A stretch of 64,000 nt of DNA from a virus (IMGVR_UViG_3300025073_000028:1-64000), one strand, 5' to 3'. Counted from the stretch's first letter, positions 1 through 10,268 are shown. Numbers and translations: made by a program. Notes: generated by a model from the letters alone, not told the origin.

Positions 1-123
1 GATAGAAGCTTCGTCCATACAATATGTTTCAAATATTGCTGTAATGGTCGGAAGGGTTGCAACTCCAGTAGACCCTATGTCTGGTATATTTGGAGGACTA
101 ACGACTGGTGTAATATCTGCCAT
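1..123 (-). CDS. Partial virion-region protein, 5' end only
   Basis: The start codon is at 123 on the minus strand, preceded by AAGGAA, and the frame runs off the left edge after 41 codons. The visible N-terminus (MADITPVVSPPNIPDIGST...) is rich in Pro, Thr and Val and has no recognisable motif. It is the last visible gene of the leftward head operon, 8 bases downstream of the preceding gene. A virion protein is inferred from position only. Confidence 0.6.
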   Translation of the reverse strand, partial: MADITPVVSPPNIPDIGSTGVATLPTITAIFETYCMDEASI

Positions 124-131
124 AATATTCC

Positions 132-659
132 TTATTCAAAATCTATTGTTTGACTCAACATATAAGTACCGGTATTATCATTTATTTCTATAAAAGATAT
201 AGAATCTTTAATTGCTTTCATAAGTAAGGAAACGACAGTCTTGCGCGCGCGATTTTTACGTTCAAGATCTAACATGCAACGCAAAACCATAAGTTCGTCA
301 TTATCTACTAAATCTCGGATAAGCCTCTTTAATTTACCTAATGAATTATTTATTAATTCTTCTGCTTTTGCTTTATGCTCTGCAGTAAGAAACATATTTT
401 GTTTTTGCTTCTTAATTTTTTGCAAATCACTTTCTAAAACTTTTGCGATTTCCGTATCAGAGGTTAAGACACCTTCTTTTAAACCCTGTTGTACCTGTCT
501 AAGTAATTCAGCGGGAATATCATCTAAATCTAATTCAATGGGACCCGGATTAGACATTGTTAATAAACATTTTTTTGCTAGATCAGACCAAGATTTATCG
601 TACACTGGTCTTGGAGCCCACAAAGGAGGCTCTTTCAAACAAATGAGAATTCGATTCAT
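132..659 (-). CDS. Hypothetical protein downstream of major capsid gene
   Basis: 175 residues, not recognised. The N-terminal part is loop-like with a DLDDIPAELL segment. The middle (about residues 50-125) is highly charged and predicted helical (KIKKQKQNM, KAKAEELINN). The C-terminus is more hydrophobic. The start has GGGGG just upstream and lies 12 bases beyond the U-run of the terminator that follows the capsid gene, so expression is probably lower than that of the capsid. A head-completion or connector role is possible from position but nothing in the sequence proves it. The overlapping plus-strand frame is rejected as a shadow. Confidence 0.75.
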   Translation of the reverse strand: MNRILICLKEPPLWAPRPVYDKSWSDLAKKCLLTMSNPGPIELDLDDIPAELLRQVQQGLKEGVLTSDTEIAKVLESDLQKIKKQKQNMFLTAEHKAKAEELINNSLGKLKRLIRDLVDNDELMVLRCMLDLERKNRARKTVVSLLMKAIKDSISFIEINDNTGTYMLSQTIDFE

Positions 660-670
660 TTTTCCCCCAT

Positions 671-706
671 AAAAAAAGGGGAGGAGGAAGCAAGTCCCCC
701 CTCCCC
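671..706 (-). terminator. Intrinsic terminator after the major capsid gene
   Basis: Read on the minus strand, GGGGAGG pairs with CCTCCCC around a short loop and is followed by seven T residues. It sits between the capsid stop codon and the next gene, so it should end or attenuate the strongly expressed capsid transcript. Confidence 0.8.
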
Positions 707-731
707 ATCTAGAGTCACTTACCTAGGGGTA

Positions 732-2078
732 TTATACCACAGCAGTACGGAGATCAAGTTCGTCAATTGAAGCACCCGAACCAACTTCAATCTGAGCCTG
801 AGCAGGTAGAACTACCTGGTTAGCAATAACTTTGATGTTGGCAAAAGTAGCGACAGCCTGACCCTCATTTTTAATCATAAGATTATATCTTTCACGGAAT
901 TTAATCTTTTGAATATCACGAGCAGGATCTTCCCACTGTTGGCTAGTGAGTTCTTCGTCTTGAAGAATGACACCTAATTCTCCTGACTCAAAGAGATAAA
1001 TCTCAGTGAGATCACGGATAGGATCATGAGTTACAAACGGAGAAACAACAATGCGCAACGGGAACGGGAAGTAAGAAGGAAGAACAGGAGCACTGGTTAG
1101 GTTCTGACTGTAATTCTCGACTTCACTATAATTAGGATTAATCATAGTTCCGCGACCCATACCAATACCATTAGCAGGTTGGCTGCCCCAAGGATTAGTA
1201 TTTGAGAAGGAACCATTATAAGTAGCGAAATAAGTTCCGCCACCTGAATTTAGCATCATCATACGCATAATAGGATCACGCATAAACATGTTCCAAGTAA
1301 GAGGATGCATAAGTAAAGTATCGGGACTATAACCTTTGCTGACTAAATGAGTATAAGCGTCAAATAAGTCATCAACAGTTAAAGAACCATTGGCTGAGCC
1401 AGTAAGGCCACGGCCAGTAGTGATACCAAATACTGAACTAGCTGGAGTGGCATTATCGAATACCGTTTCACCCAGACTCGAAATCATGGCAAAAATATTT
1501 GATTCTTTCGCGCGAGCGAAGGCACGACCCACAGCACGGATATGCATAGCAATAATATCGTACTGCGAATAACGAAGCATTTCATCGGAGAATTTAACAG
1601 CTAAGCCGAATTTCCCAATACTATCAAATACAGTTCCGCCACCCATCTGGAGGCTGACTTCTGGATATTCTTCCATGTCTGCCATTCTCTTTACGCCGCC
1701 AAGAGCACCAATAGCATTAGGTAAAAATACCTGCATACCTGGTTTCCATTGGATACGGTCAAGAAGAGCAGTACCAATTAAAAGGGGTTCCTGAGCTTCA
1801 CGAGCAAGATTTACAATAGTTTTCGGGAAAACGATTGAAGCATCTTGAGCATTTAAAGCGTCGGTGATAGGAACATATTCCCCTTCGGGAGAAAGACCAT
1901 CATTCCTGAATAGGTGTGAACACCATTCAACGCGATCTTCATAAACTTTGTTAGCATCTTTAGCAACTAATTTACCGTTTTCGCCTTTGGTTTCTTTGCG
2001 CGCTAAATTCTGTAGAACTTTGTCATCAGAATATACGGCTACTTTGTCGCTAATAGTTACTTTAAAACTCTTATCCAT
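732..2078 (-). CDS. Major capsid protein
   Basis: 448 residues, the size of HK97-fold capsid proteins of large phages. It follows protease and portal genes in the canonical order, has a perfect AGGAGGAG ribosome binding site and is followed by a strong terminator, all typical of the most abundant virion protein. Sequence hints include a charged N-terminal stretch (about residues 1-55) ending near LSPEGEYVP, which could be a removable delta-type region, then an E-loop/spine-like segment rich in aromatic and Met residues (LLMHPLTWNMFMRDPIMRMM). The fold is inferred from context and overall character; no HK97 signature is long enough to be decisive by eye. Confidence 0.85.
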   Translation of the reverse strand: MDKSFKVTISDKVAVYSDDKVLQNLARKETKGENGKLVAKDANKVYEDRVEWCSHLFRNDGLSPEGEYVPITDALNAQDASIVFPKTIVNLAREAQEPLLIGTALLDRIQWKPGMQVFLPNAIGALGGVKRMADMEEYPEVSLQMGGGTVFDSIGKFGLAVKFSDEMLRYSQYDIIAMHIRAVGRAFARAKESNIFAMISSLGETVFDNATPASSVFGITTGRGLTGSANGSLTVDDLFDAYTHLVSKGYSPDTLLMHPLTWNMFMRDPIMRMMMLNSGGGTYFATYNGSFSNTNPWGSQPANGIGMGRGTMINPNYSEVENYSQNLTSAPVLPSYFPFPLRIVVSPFVTHDPIRDLTEIYLFESGELGVILQDEELTSQQWEDPARDIQKIKFRERYNLMIKNEGQAVATFANIKVIANQVVLPAQAQIEVGSGASIDELDLRTAVV

Positions 2079-2090
2079 TTACTCCTCCTA

Positions 2091-3596
2091 TTAGCGGGTT
2101 ATGAGGTTAATATGAACGACTCCGGTATCGGCATCGCCACCAGCTAAATACACGTTAGCAGGTAGACCACCAGTTGCACTACCGGGCATACGATCAACAG
2201 TACGTTCGGCCCCAGTTGACGGATCAATTACGACACCATTAACATTAGGATCGAAAGCGGTACGAACACGATCAAGATAATCTTTGGGGAAGTCTACGTC
2301 ATAGCGAAGAATCTGACCTAAAACTTCCGCTGATTTAGCTTTGAGTCTATTTCCAAACAGAACAAAGTCAGCTCCAAGAGACTCTTCTAAAGAAGCTCCA
2401 CTTACTATACCGGCATCTAATGCACTTGTTGCCGTGACAAAACCATGATGACCGTCATATACGAGATCAGTGGCGGCTGTAAAACTCCAATCTGGATCCA
2501 TAATAAAGTTGCCAGTAGTATCATAAGTGACCATTCCACCGACAGTAGGAGTCCCACGGAAAGTAGTAAGGCCAGCATATGGTTGACTATAGGTAGCACT
2601 TACTTGATAAATGAAATCGACCAAGAAGGTATCAGCAGCGTTTCCGAGGAAGAAAACTTTGTCAGGAGAAGCGTCAGTCCAATAGTAATAAATATCTTCG
2701 TCTCCGGCGACTAAAGCAGACCCCTTATCTTGTAAACGGACTCCGTTCTTGGTGACAACAAAACTAGACTGAATAGTAGTAGTATAACCAGTCAAAGAAC
2801 CGCTGATAGAGACATCTACAGCACCAATAGCACTAATATCTAAAGTGACATCAGCATCACTAGTAGCTGCGGGTAATGCACAGAATGAAGCCTGAGCACG
2901 GTTATAAGGTTCAACTGGAAGTTGAATCACGTAATCACAGAGAACTACAGCAGCAGTTTGCTCAATTAAGTTATGGTATTGATAAGTAGCAGGATTGTAA
3001 GAATTATATGAGCTAGTCCTACCTGCGGCTTGCTTAACATCGTAAGGTACGATACCAAGGCACGAAGAGAACGGATTAGCAATAGCATGAATGTCTAATG
3101 GTGTTGCCGAGTAAGCAGCTGCAGTAAACAATGAATAAATGACCGGTTCATTGGTAGTAACGACAACCCCACGAGAGTTTAACATTCCAGTAGTAGTATC
3201 ATCAGCACCATAACGGTCTAGAGTTGCGCCCGCATAATCAACCGAGAAATCGAGAGTATTACCAGTGAGAGCGCCACCGCTGAAAGTCAAGCCAGCAATA
3301 CTCATATCTAAAAGCATTTGAGCTTGACGACGAAGACCTGCGGGAACTAAGAAACTGTTAGAATCTGTACAAACCGGTTTACCGGCTCCAATTACAACCC
3401 AACTCCTAGTATAGTCGTCATAACGAACGACTTTAAGGTAAGGAGCGGGCACGAAAGAATCTGGACGAATACCTTCATTCAACTCAATATTAGGAGTGAT
3501 AGGAGTAGTTTCTCTCCACCCTTTAAAGCGAGCTGAATAGGTATTATAACCATTGGCACTATTAATCATGCCAGAATATTGGCGTTGAATAGTCAT
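2091..3596 (-). CDS. Virion protein, head-associated, function unknown
   Basis: 501 residues, rich in Ser, Thr, Ala, Gly and Tyr and almost free of Lys, the composition of beta-rich structural proteins. It lies directly between the protease-scaffold and major capsid genes, separated by 12-13 bases on each side, so it is translated with them. The second half contains repeated beta-type segments (DVTLDISAIGAVDVSISGS). A head fibre, decoration or minor capsid protein is the best guess from composition and position. No family was recognised. Confidence 0.8.
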   Translation of the reverse strand: MTIQRQYSGMINSANGYNTYSARFKGWRETTPITPNIELNEGIRPDSFVPAPYLKVVRYDDYTRSWVVIGAGKPVCTDSNSFLVPAGLRRQAQMLLDMSIAGLTFSGGALTGNTLDFSVDYAGATLDRYGADDTTTGMLNSRGVVVTTNEPVIYSLFTAAAYSATPLDIHAIANPFSSCLGIVPYDVKQAAGRTSSYNSYNPATYQYHNLIEQTAAVVLCDYVIQLPVEPYNRAQASFCALPAATSDADVTLDISAIGAVDVSISGSLTGYTTTIQSSFVVTKNGVRLQDKGSALVAGDEDIYYYWTDASPDKVFFLGNAADTFLVDFIYQVSATYSQPYAGLTTFRGTPTVGGMVTYDTTGNFIMDPDWSFTAATDLVYDGHHGFVTATSALDAGIVSGASLEESLGADFVLFGNRLKAKSAEVLGQILRYDVDFPKDYLDRVRTAFDPNVNGVVIDPSTGAERTVDRMPGSATGGLPANVYLAGGDADTGVVHINLITR

Positions 3597-3609
3597 TAGT
3601 TAACTCCTA

Positions 3610-5859
3610 TTAGTTTTTTGATTTAAAAATACCCTTTTCTACCATTAGCTGATGGAACCTATCTGCTTTGATAGAATTGGTCTTCTGTAAGCGCTTATAT
3701 TTCTTTAACGCTTCCTGTGCTTCACTATCACCGTCGTCTTTTATTTCCTGTTTATCTTCTACTTTAGGTACTGAGGGAACAGTATCTTTAATAGGAGAAT
3801 CTTCGGGTTTAATTTCAGGAGGAGTTTCTTGGTTCAGCTTTTTCTGAATTTCATTAACAGAAACCTTTTTTCTCAAATCGTTAATACTGTCTTTTAAGGA
3901 TTCCATTGTACGTTCTTCAAAAGTTTTCATAAGTTCCACCTGATCTTTTACCGATTCAGGACCTTCTGCAATAGCCTTTAGTTGAATTAACGAATCAACA
4001 AGGAGGGTCTTGTTTTCTTTGTTTAATTCTTCTAGTTCCATTCCGAGGCTATCATGTAAATAATTTAACACTTTTATATGTTGTTGTAAAGTTAAACATT
4101 CCTGACAGGGTTCATTTGCTTTAATTAAACCTTCGGTCTTGAGGGAGTCAATCAGAATCATTTTCTGTTCCTGGGTTAAAATTGGCATAGTATCCTGTTT
4201 GGTTTCTTCTTTCGGAATTATAACCTTATCTTCACTCTTATCACAACCCATTTGTTTGGCTTTTCTATTAACACAGGCTAAAATTGCTTCTTTAGAGCCA
4301 GGACCTTTATATCTCCCAATTAGACGTCTGGCCGCAACGATATGCTGACAGTCAGAGCATGGGAAACTTCTATTGGGACCACAGAAGCTCTTTGAATTCA
4401 ACTTCTTACGTTGTTCGGCTGATAACTTTGCGTCTTCAGAATATAGATCCTTGTCTTTTAAACTATCGAATAATCCTGCCTGAATCAGTTCTTTTTTAAA
4501 GACATCCCAACCTTTTTCTGGATCTGTCAAGTCCATAATATCAGTTTCGCCATATTTCTTTATAAAAAAGTCTTCTATCGAAGTAAGAATAAGATCTGCA
4601 ATTTCGACTCCATCTTTTTGAGGAAGGGCATTTAAATATTCTTTACATTCTTTTTCTTCGTCTTTGGTGGGATAAAATTCAGCTAAAACATCCTCTATAA
4701 TTTGGGTGGCATTTTCTCCATCAACTAAAAGCTTAGGAGTTTCATCTTTTACTTCAGCTTTAGGAGTTGTCATTTTTTCTACGGTTGTCTTCAGTAATTC
4801 AGTCATCTTATCTTCAGGAAGTTTTAAGAAATCTTTTTCTTCCATCGATGACATTTCAACTTCTAATAACTTAATTAAAGCCTGCAATATTGCACCCGGA
4901 TCTTTATCTTCGGGCTTCTCTATATTAGCAGAGATAGAAGAATAATCTTCTCCGTATAAGGTTATATAGAGAGAGCGCACTTTGTCTTGTAAGTTCATCA
5001 AATCCTCCTGTTTATCTCCTAATATAAGACTATCATTCAATTCTAATAAATCACTACCTTTTTGGCGGAAAGCTTTAAAGGAATATTCAAGCATTGGTGT
5101 TTCTTTAACAGAATCAACCAGCATTTCATCTTTAGAGACGCCAATAATTTTAGCGAATGGATTGGCTCCTTGATTTACGCAAGATATTTCATTGTAGAAA
5201 AAATCACCAGCAATTAAGAAGGCTTTTTTACCATCATAAACCGATCCGGGCTTGTGTTCACAAATTCCGTCTTCGTCCAACCAATCTTGAAAGCAAATAG
5301 AACAAATAGCTTGGTTAGTCCTTTGTGAAGAAGAGACTGGCAAATAACGTTCATCTAGTATTTTTCGGATGGCATCGGGATCGGTGATCTTGGCTTTGAC
5401 TAAAATAAAGCCCATTCCACGCCAATTGTCTTGTGTCAGATAATTTTTACTAAAATGATTAACGGCTTTTTGTAAGGATTTTCCACTGAGAGATCCATAA
5501 TTAATTGCTTCTATAACTGAATCTGTAATACCTAACCCTTTAGTCGTATCTATATATTCAGCAGATATGATTCTTCCAATTGGATCTTTAGAATCGTCAT
5601 GTCCAACTAGGATAGGAATACAATAATCTCTTTTTGCATTAGGGAGCATTGTATAAACAGAATTGCGCATTCTACTTGGCAGATATAAAGCATTATGCCA
5701 AGTTACCACCCCGGCAAACGTAGCTGCCATTTCAACGATCAATGAGTGGCCGGTTTCAGAGGTGGCATCTTTAGTTTCAAAGAAGAATCGTTTATGCGGT
5801 TCTAAATTAGAGATAGGTTTTAAAAGCACCCTATCAAAAAGCTCTAAATATTTTTCCAT
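3610..5859 (-). CDS. Prohead maturation protease fused to scaffold-like region
   Basis: 749 residues in several parts. Residues 1-250 resemble phage head-maturation proteases: VGHDDSKDPIGRIISAEYID, a zinc-type pattern CSICFQDWLDEDGICEHKPG, and a following EISCVNQGANPFAKI strand. Residues about 260-490 are acidic and helical. Near residue 500 there is a Cys-rich phage motif (SFCGPNRSFPCSDCQH followed by AARRLIGRYKG). The rest is Lys/Glu-rich coiled coil with a PEIKPEDSP linker, like a scaffold. It sits between portal and capsid genes, where protease-scaffold fusions are common. The catalytic residues cannot be fixed by eye. This enzyme is also a candidate for cutting the polyprotein described at 19655. 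Confidence 0.75.
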   Translation of the reverse strand: MEKYLELFDRVLLKPISNLEPHKRFFFETKDATSETGHSLIVEMAATFAGVVTWHNALYLPSRMRNSVYTMLPNAKRDYCIPILVGHDDSKDPIGRIISAEYIDTTKGLGITDSVIEAINYGSLSGKSLQKAVNHFSKNYLTQDNWRGMGFILVKAKITDPDAIRKILDERYLPVSSSQRTNQAICSICFQDWLDEDGICEHKPGSVYDGKKAFLIAGDFFYNEISCVNQGANPFAKIIGVSKDEMLVDSVKETPMLEYSFKAFRQKGSDLLELNDSLILGDKQEDLMNLQDKVRSLYITLYGEDYSSISANIEKPEDKDPGAILQALIKLLEVEMSSMEEKDFLKLPEDKMTELLKTTVEKMTTPKAEVKDETPKLLVDGENATQIIEDVLAEFYPTKDEEKECKEYLNALPQKDGVEIADLILTSIEDFFIKKYGETDIMDLTDPEKGWDVFKKELIQAGLFDSLKDKDLYSEDAKLSAEQRKKLNSKSFCGPNRSFPCSDCQHIVAARRLIGRYKGPGSKEAILACVNRKAKQMGCDKSEDKVIIPKEETKQDTMPILTQEQKMILIDSLKTEGLIKANEPCQECLTLQQHIKVLNYLHDSLGMELEELNKENKTLLVDSLIQLKAIAEGPESVKDQVELMKTFEERTMESLKDSINDLRKKVSVNEIQKKLNQETPPEIKPEDSPIKDTVPSVPKVEDKQEIKDDGDSEAQEALKKYKRLQKTNSIKADRFHQLMVEKGIFKSKN

Positions 5860-5860
5860 T

Positions 5861-7879
5861 TTAACCTACTGGTGTAATTTCACATTTACAATTAAAATGC
5901 CATGGAGGGATGTCGGTTACACTAACCCCATTCTTTATATATAATAACTTGTCTTTATAATCTAGACAAGTTTGACATCCATCCGAAGCTACTATTTTAA
6001 CATAATCTTTACCTAATAATCTCTGATCTAAGACTACTATATAATTTTTTGTTTGTGCAGGAACAGTATTATTAAGGAATTTAATCATATAATCAAGACT
6101 ATCAATAGAATCTATTAAAGTATTTGTTTCTAATTTTTTTCTCAATTTAGTCGCGAAATATTCTAAAGAACTCAAGACGATTTTATCCATCTCTTTTTGC
6201 GCAATACCTATCATAGATTGAACTTCTGATTTTTTTAGATCATGATGTCTAAGGTTATTTTTGAATGTCAGCAAGACATTCTCATGATAAATATCAGCTA
6301 AATTGCTGGCAGCCATTTCAATAATTATTCTCTTCCAATCTTTAGAAGATGAATAATTTGACATATCTTTAAGTTCTTTTACTAACTCTGATATTACTGA
6401 ATCTGTGGCACTATCCATAAAATCTGTATGTTGATTTCTAGGCTTTGCTCTAGAAGTTGCCATTTTGCTTGCACCTTCTGTCTTATTTACATTTGTTTCT
6501 AGTTTTACCTTTAATTTAGGAATCTCGACTAAATAAACGAATGTTTCTTTTTGCTGTCTTTCATTCAATACATCTCTACCTAATTGCACTCGTGCTTCGT
6601 CCTGAGTTGTCAAACCGCCTTGATAAAGTGTCATTTCGTGATTTTCTAATTTAATCTTTTTGTCTATATCGATTTCATTAAAACGAAAATGCACTATATT
6701 ATCTTTTGAAAGAGGATCAGAGAACCCACCTTCCAATAGAAGCTCGTAGATAAAATTCTCATTCATGAATATCTCGAATTCACGCTGGACACCTTTTACA
6801 AGGTCAACTAAATTCTTAGAAATATTTTCCGCTGTAGATCTATTTGCCGAATCTCCAAGACCGAGGTCTACCTCAGATATTCCTAACCCTATAATTACGC
6901 GCTTAAGGAAATACTGTAAGTATTCTTGGACTTCTAACGCTTTTCCTTCTGCTCCAATAGCTCTTATTTCATGTCGATGAGAGGTAATAAACATTCCTTC
7001 AGGTGGAATATCTTCTATCTTAACTTTTGCGCGCTCAATTTCATCATATCCATCTGTTCCTTTATTTTCTCGCGCTGGCATTCCATCGGTACCAATCCGA
7101 TAATGATATAAAGGATAAATGTGTTGATAAATTAATAATTCAACATTTTGTTCTATACGCCTGAGAGCACGAATATCGTCAAGGATAGGGACTAAATCAG
7201 GAGTTCCAAGAACAAACCCTGCTTTGCGACTTCTATAGAAATGTAGAACGTCACCTGGACCCCATACACCTGAGTCTCTATTGCTGACTGTATAAGTAGA
7301 CCATAATACTTGATCAGAACCATCTAATGTCCGAGGGTCTTGACCCCAGGCTACTACTTGATTATTCTTCTTCTTATAACAAATTGTTTCAGAAGGAATT
7401 TCGAAAAGAGCAGAAATCGGTTGAATATCTTTTCCATTAGCTTTTCTGACTTTGCCACCAGAATTTTTTGCGTTACGAACTTTTAATGCAAAAGCGTTAC
7501 TATTTCTGAAAAAAGAGCGCGCTAATTCTCGAATTAATAAGTCCATTGGTTGTTGTTGAGCAACACCCAACTGACGAAAACGCTCTCTAATATAATCGAC
7601 TCGATCTGCATTTGAACCGACTAATACATACCCTTCCTTAAACATCAAGGTATGTTTAAGTTCTATAGATCGTTTAACTAGACTTTCAACATCTGCGGCC
7701 TTTCCATTTTCTGCAAAATTATATTCTGGACTTCTGAACATATCAGAATTTTCAATAAATCCTTCAACCTTTTTACGTTCAGGTTTGAGGTCAGCAATAG
7801 TCCTTACAGTATAAACAGCAGCAGGCGCATCTAACAGAGAATACTTGTTTAAATATAACTTGGTAATAGGCTCTATCAT
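5861..7879 (-). CDS. Portal protein with C-terminal MuF-like head-morphogenesis motif
   Basis: 672 residues. The body (about 1-420) has portal-type features: the region around SFFRNSNAFALKVRN, WGPGDVLHFYRSRK, and a long wing/stem helix region with LLIYQHIYPLYHYRIG. Residues 440-600 are helical and charged. The last 45 residues carry the signature of Mu gpF-like proteins: GCQTCLDYKDKLLY followed by PPWHFNCKCEI, the conserved C..C and PP.H..C.C pattern. A portal joined to MuF in one chain is less common than two adjacent genes. It starts 4 bases inside the end of the upstream gene, so the two are translationally coupled. TerL lies upstream and protease downstream, as expected. Confidence 0.85.
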   Translation of the reverse strand: MIEPITKLYLNKYSLLDAPAAVYTVRTIADLKPERKKVEGFIENSDMFRSPEYNFAENGKAADVESLVKRSIELKHTLMFKEGYVLVGSNADRVDYIRERFRQLGVAQQQPMDLLIRELARSFFRNSNAFALKVRNAKNSGGKVRKANGKDIQPISALFEIPSETICYKKKNNQVVAWGQDPRTLDGSDQVLWSTYTVSNRDSGVWGPGDVLHFYRSRKAGFVLGTPDLVPILDDIRALRRIEQNVELLIYQHIYPLYHYRIGTDGMPARENKGTDGYDEIERAKVKIEDIPPEGMFITSHRHEIRAIGAEGKALEVQEYLQYFLKRVIIGLGISEVDLGLGDSANRSTAENISKNLVDLVKGVQREFEIFMNENFIYELLLEGGFSDPLSKDNIVHFRFNEIDIDKKIKLENHEMTLYQGGLTTQDEARVQLGRDVLNERQQKETFVYLVEIPKLKVKLETNVNKTEGASKMATSRAKPRNQHTDFMDSATDSVISELVKELKDMSNYSSSKDWKRIIIEMAASNLADIYHENVLLTFKNNLRHHDLKKSEVQSMIGIAQKEMDKIVLSSLEYFATKLRKKLETNTLIDSIDSLDYMIKFLNNTVPAQTKNYIVVLDQRLLGKDYVKIVASDGCQTCLDYKDKLLYIKNGVSVTDIPPWHFNCKCEITPVG

Positions 7880-9768
7880 TTTACACCTTGTAATTCACTC
7901 ATCATTTGTCTCAACTCGGCAAACTCAGATTTACTTAGAGAGCCGGTACATTTAAAAGTCTTTGGATTAACGACTAACTGATAAGAACTAAATCCTGAAG
8001 GATTAGTCACAACTTTTAATTTTAATCCTGTTGTTAAATCTATCTGACCATCGGTGGCCAATCCGTCTCTTATTTCTTCTTCAGTGGGAGGAGAAAATTC
8101 CTCAGGAGAAGAAGAATTATCAATAGGAGTCCAATTGATTTTAGATTCTGGACTATAAAGTTCTTCTACTGAAATAGGATTATTTCTGTTGCTAGTTCCT
8201 CCTTCTATAAAATATCCCTTTTTTACTAATTCATTGGCGATCTCTTCATTGCTAATATCTGATTTATCTTTATCACAAAATTTTAGTCCTTTGTCCCATA
8301 TTTCCTTGAGGGTCTTAAGAAGGGTAATGAGACTAATAATTCTTTGGATAGTTGTTAGAATTTTATAATCTTCTTCTAACTGAGATTTAAGAGAAGATTG
8401 GATATCGGCCAACATTCTTTCTAGACTTGCCACGTAAGTTACGATTGATTCTTTGGAAGTTTTAATTGCGTCTCGGACTACCCATAATATGGAAGCAACA
8501 TTATCCATAGATGTTTCACTTAATACTGCCCAGTCATCTACCATTCTTTGGGTCGCGGCTTTATTTGTTTGAGTTAGGTTTTCCGCTCTTTGTGGCATAT
8601 TGATCCGGTCAATCAATTTTTGGTGAAATGCCGCTTCACTTTTCTTTTCCCAGTTTGAATAATCCTCTTTAGGTTCTGGAGGAGCAGGATTATTTTTAGC
8701 TTTTTCAGCTAAATCCCTAGCTTGCTTCTCTCTCATATCTTGTTCTGCTCTTCGTATTTGTCCATCAGCACTTGTACGTTGAGCCATAGTTACACTACCG
8801 GCCGTAATTACTTCAGCTTCTCTCGAAGCTGTTTCTGGAGTCCCTTTAAACATTACATCTAAAGACTTAAGTTTAAATTCTGGCAGTTTAGAGAGTTGGA
8901 GGTCGATAGAATTGATAATGCATTCGAGGGGAGCAGTTAATTTATCTAGAATAGATTTTAGCCAAGCAGATATTTTGAAGAATAAAGGAGCAAGCAAAGT
9001 AGAGAGTAACGCCATTCCTAATGAAGCCATTCCTATGTTTAGGCTATTTGCCAATTGAAACATAAGAAAAGATAAGGCGGCTAAAATCGCCATAAAATCT
9101 GGAATACAATTAAAATGCCCCATAAAAAGGTCTTTTAATAATTCCAATAAACGACAGATATTAAATTTCCAAAAATCATTATTTAGCAATGACTTTAATT
9201 TCTGGATCATTGCCTTCATGTCTTCATACCATTTTAAGAACGGAGCCAACATTGCTTTGACTAGATCTTTTCCTAGTTTTTTCCAATCTCCAAGTTCTTT
9301 GAACAAGGCCCAATCGCGGTCTAGACAAGGAATACAGTTCTCTTTAATATTGTCCCACTTTAAACTGTTCCCTCTATCTTTTGCATAGTCCATGATTTTA
9401 TCCCATGTATCTTGACCAGGAAGATCAATATCAGGGGTTAAATTAGATTTAACTGCATCTTGAAGTTTTTCAATTTCTTTATTAACTTTATCTTTAGCAA
9501 CATCTAATATTCCAGTTGCTTTATCTTTGGCTTGTGCTTGTATTTCAGGAGACAGACTTAAAGAGGCAGAAGGATTATTGGGGTCACGCAAGAATTTAAC
9601 TACATCATTTTGGAAAGACGTGAGATGGCGGGCATCTTTAGTTTTTCGGTAAAGAGCTACACTTATAGCATCTTGACTAGTTGTCACTTTAGATCGAATA
9701 AACTCTTCGTATTCTATTATGATTTTTTCCGCGTGCGCGCGAATCTCTAATAAAGCAGGAGAAATCAT
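7876..9768 (-). CDS. Large helical protein with hydrophobic core, virion or ejection protein
   Basis: 630 residues, not recognised. Residues 60-130 and 310-480 are predicted amphipathic helices or coiled coils. Residues about 215-270 form a hydrophobic stretch (FMAILAALSFLMFQLAN, then LLSTLLAPLFF) able to cross or insert in a membrane. It overlaps both neighbours by 4 bases and sits directly before the portal. A protein with long helices and a membrane-active stretch beside the portal could be an internal ejection or connector protein; this is inference. Confidence 0.7.
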   Translation of the reverse strand: MISPALLEIRAHAEKIIIEYEEFIRSKVTTSQDAISVALYRKTKDARHLTSFQNDVVKFLRDPNNPSASLSLSPEIQAQAKDKATGILDVAKDKVNKEIEKLQDAVKSNLTPDIDLPGQDTWDKIMDYAKDRGNSLKWDNIKENCIPCLDRDWALFKELGDWKKLGKDLVKAMLAPFLKWYEDMKAMIQKLKSLLNNDFWKFNICRLLELLKDLFMGHFNCIPDFMAILAALSFLMFQLANSLNIGMASLGMALLSTLLAPLFFKISAWLKSILDKLTAPLECIINSIDLQLSKLPEFKLKSLDVMFKGTPETASREAEVITAGSVTMAQRTSADGQIRRAEQDMREKQARDLAEKAKNNPAPPEPKEDYSNWEKKSEAAFHQKLIDRINMPQRAENLTQTNKAATQRMVDDWAVLSETSMDNVASILWVVRDAIKTSKESIVTYVASLERMLADIQSSLKSQLEEDYKILTTIQRIISLITLLKTLKEIWDKGLKFCDKDKSDISNEEIANELVKKGYFIEGGTSNRNNPISVEELYSPESKINWTPIDNSSSPEEFSPPTEEEIRDGLATDGQIDLTTGLKLKVVTNPSGFSSYQLVVNPKTFKCTGSLSKSEFAELRQMMSELQGVK

Positions 9769-10268
9769 ACGACTGTACCTTCAGTTTTTCCACCTGTTGC
9801 ATTTTCAACTGCAACAAGTCCTGCTTTAGATTTTGTATTTTCTGTTTTAGCATTAGTATAGAGTTTATCTTGATTCGTTTTTGGAGGTTCGACTAGAACA
9901 GGTTGAGATTGTTTTGTCCAATTAACTTTTCCTATAACAGTTTTCAAGGCAGTACCTAATGCTACGAATTTTGCCGCACCTCCATCTGAAGGAACAGGAG
10001 GAACTAGAACAGCAGCATTTAAAGCTCCTATAATAGCCTGCAATTGGGTTGTAATTTCTAGACTAAACTTTAAAAAAGCAGTTTCGTATTTATTTTCAAT
10101 CTCTTCTATCTTTTTGTTTAAAGATTTATGACACTCGGTACAGTCACCTCGGTTCATCATTTCTTTAAGAAAGTCAGTATCAGCTTTAAGTTTAGTTAAA
10201 GTTTTACTATCTCTATCTTTAGAAACTTCACCTGCTGTAGTAGCCGCAATTAAAGGATCAACTGGCAT
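9765..10268 (-). CDS. Hypothetical head/connector-region protein
   Basis: 167 residues. The N-terminal half is charged and helical and contains a single CTECH motif (about residue 40). The middle is Ala/Val-rich (IIGALNAAVLVPPVP). It overlaps the upstream gene by 11 bases and the downstream gene by 4. Not recognised; kept as a real gene because of tight coupling and a normal start. Confidence 0.65.
   Translation of the reverse strand: MPVDPLIAATTAGEVSKDRDSKTLTKLKADTDFLKEMMNRGDCTECHKSLNKKIEEIENKYETAFLKFSLEITTQLQAIIGALNAAVLVPPVPSDGGAAKFVALGTALKTVIGKVNWTKQSQPVLVEPPKTNQDKLYTNAKTENTKSKAGLVAVENATGGKTEGTVV

Noticed and set aside
241-672. Plus-strand ORF over the gene at 132-659
   Set aside because: It is Ser/Cys/Phe-rich low-information sequence antisense to a gene that fits the leftward operon.
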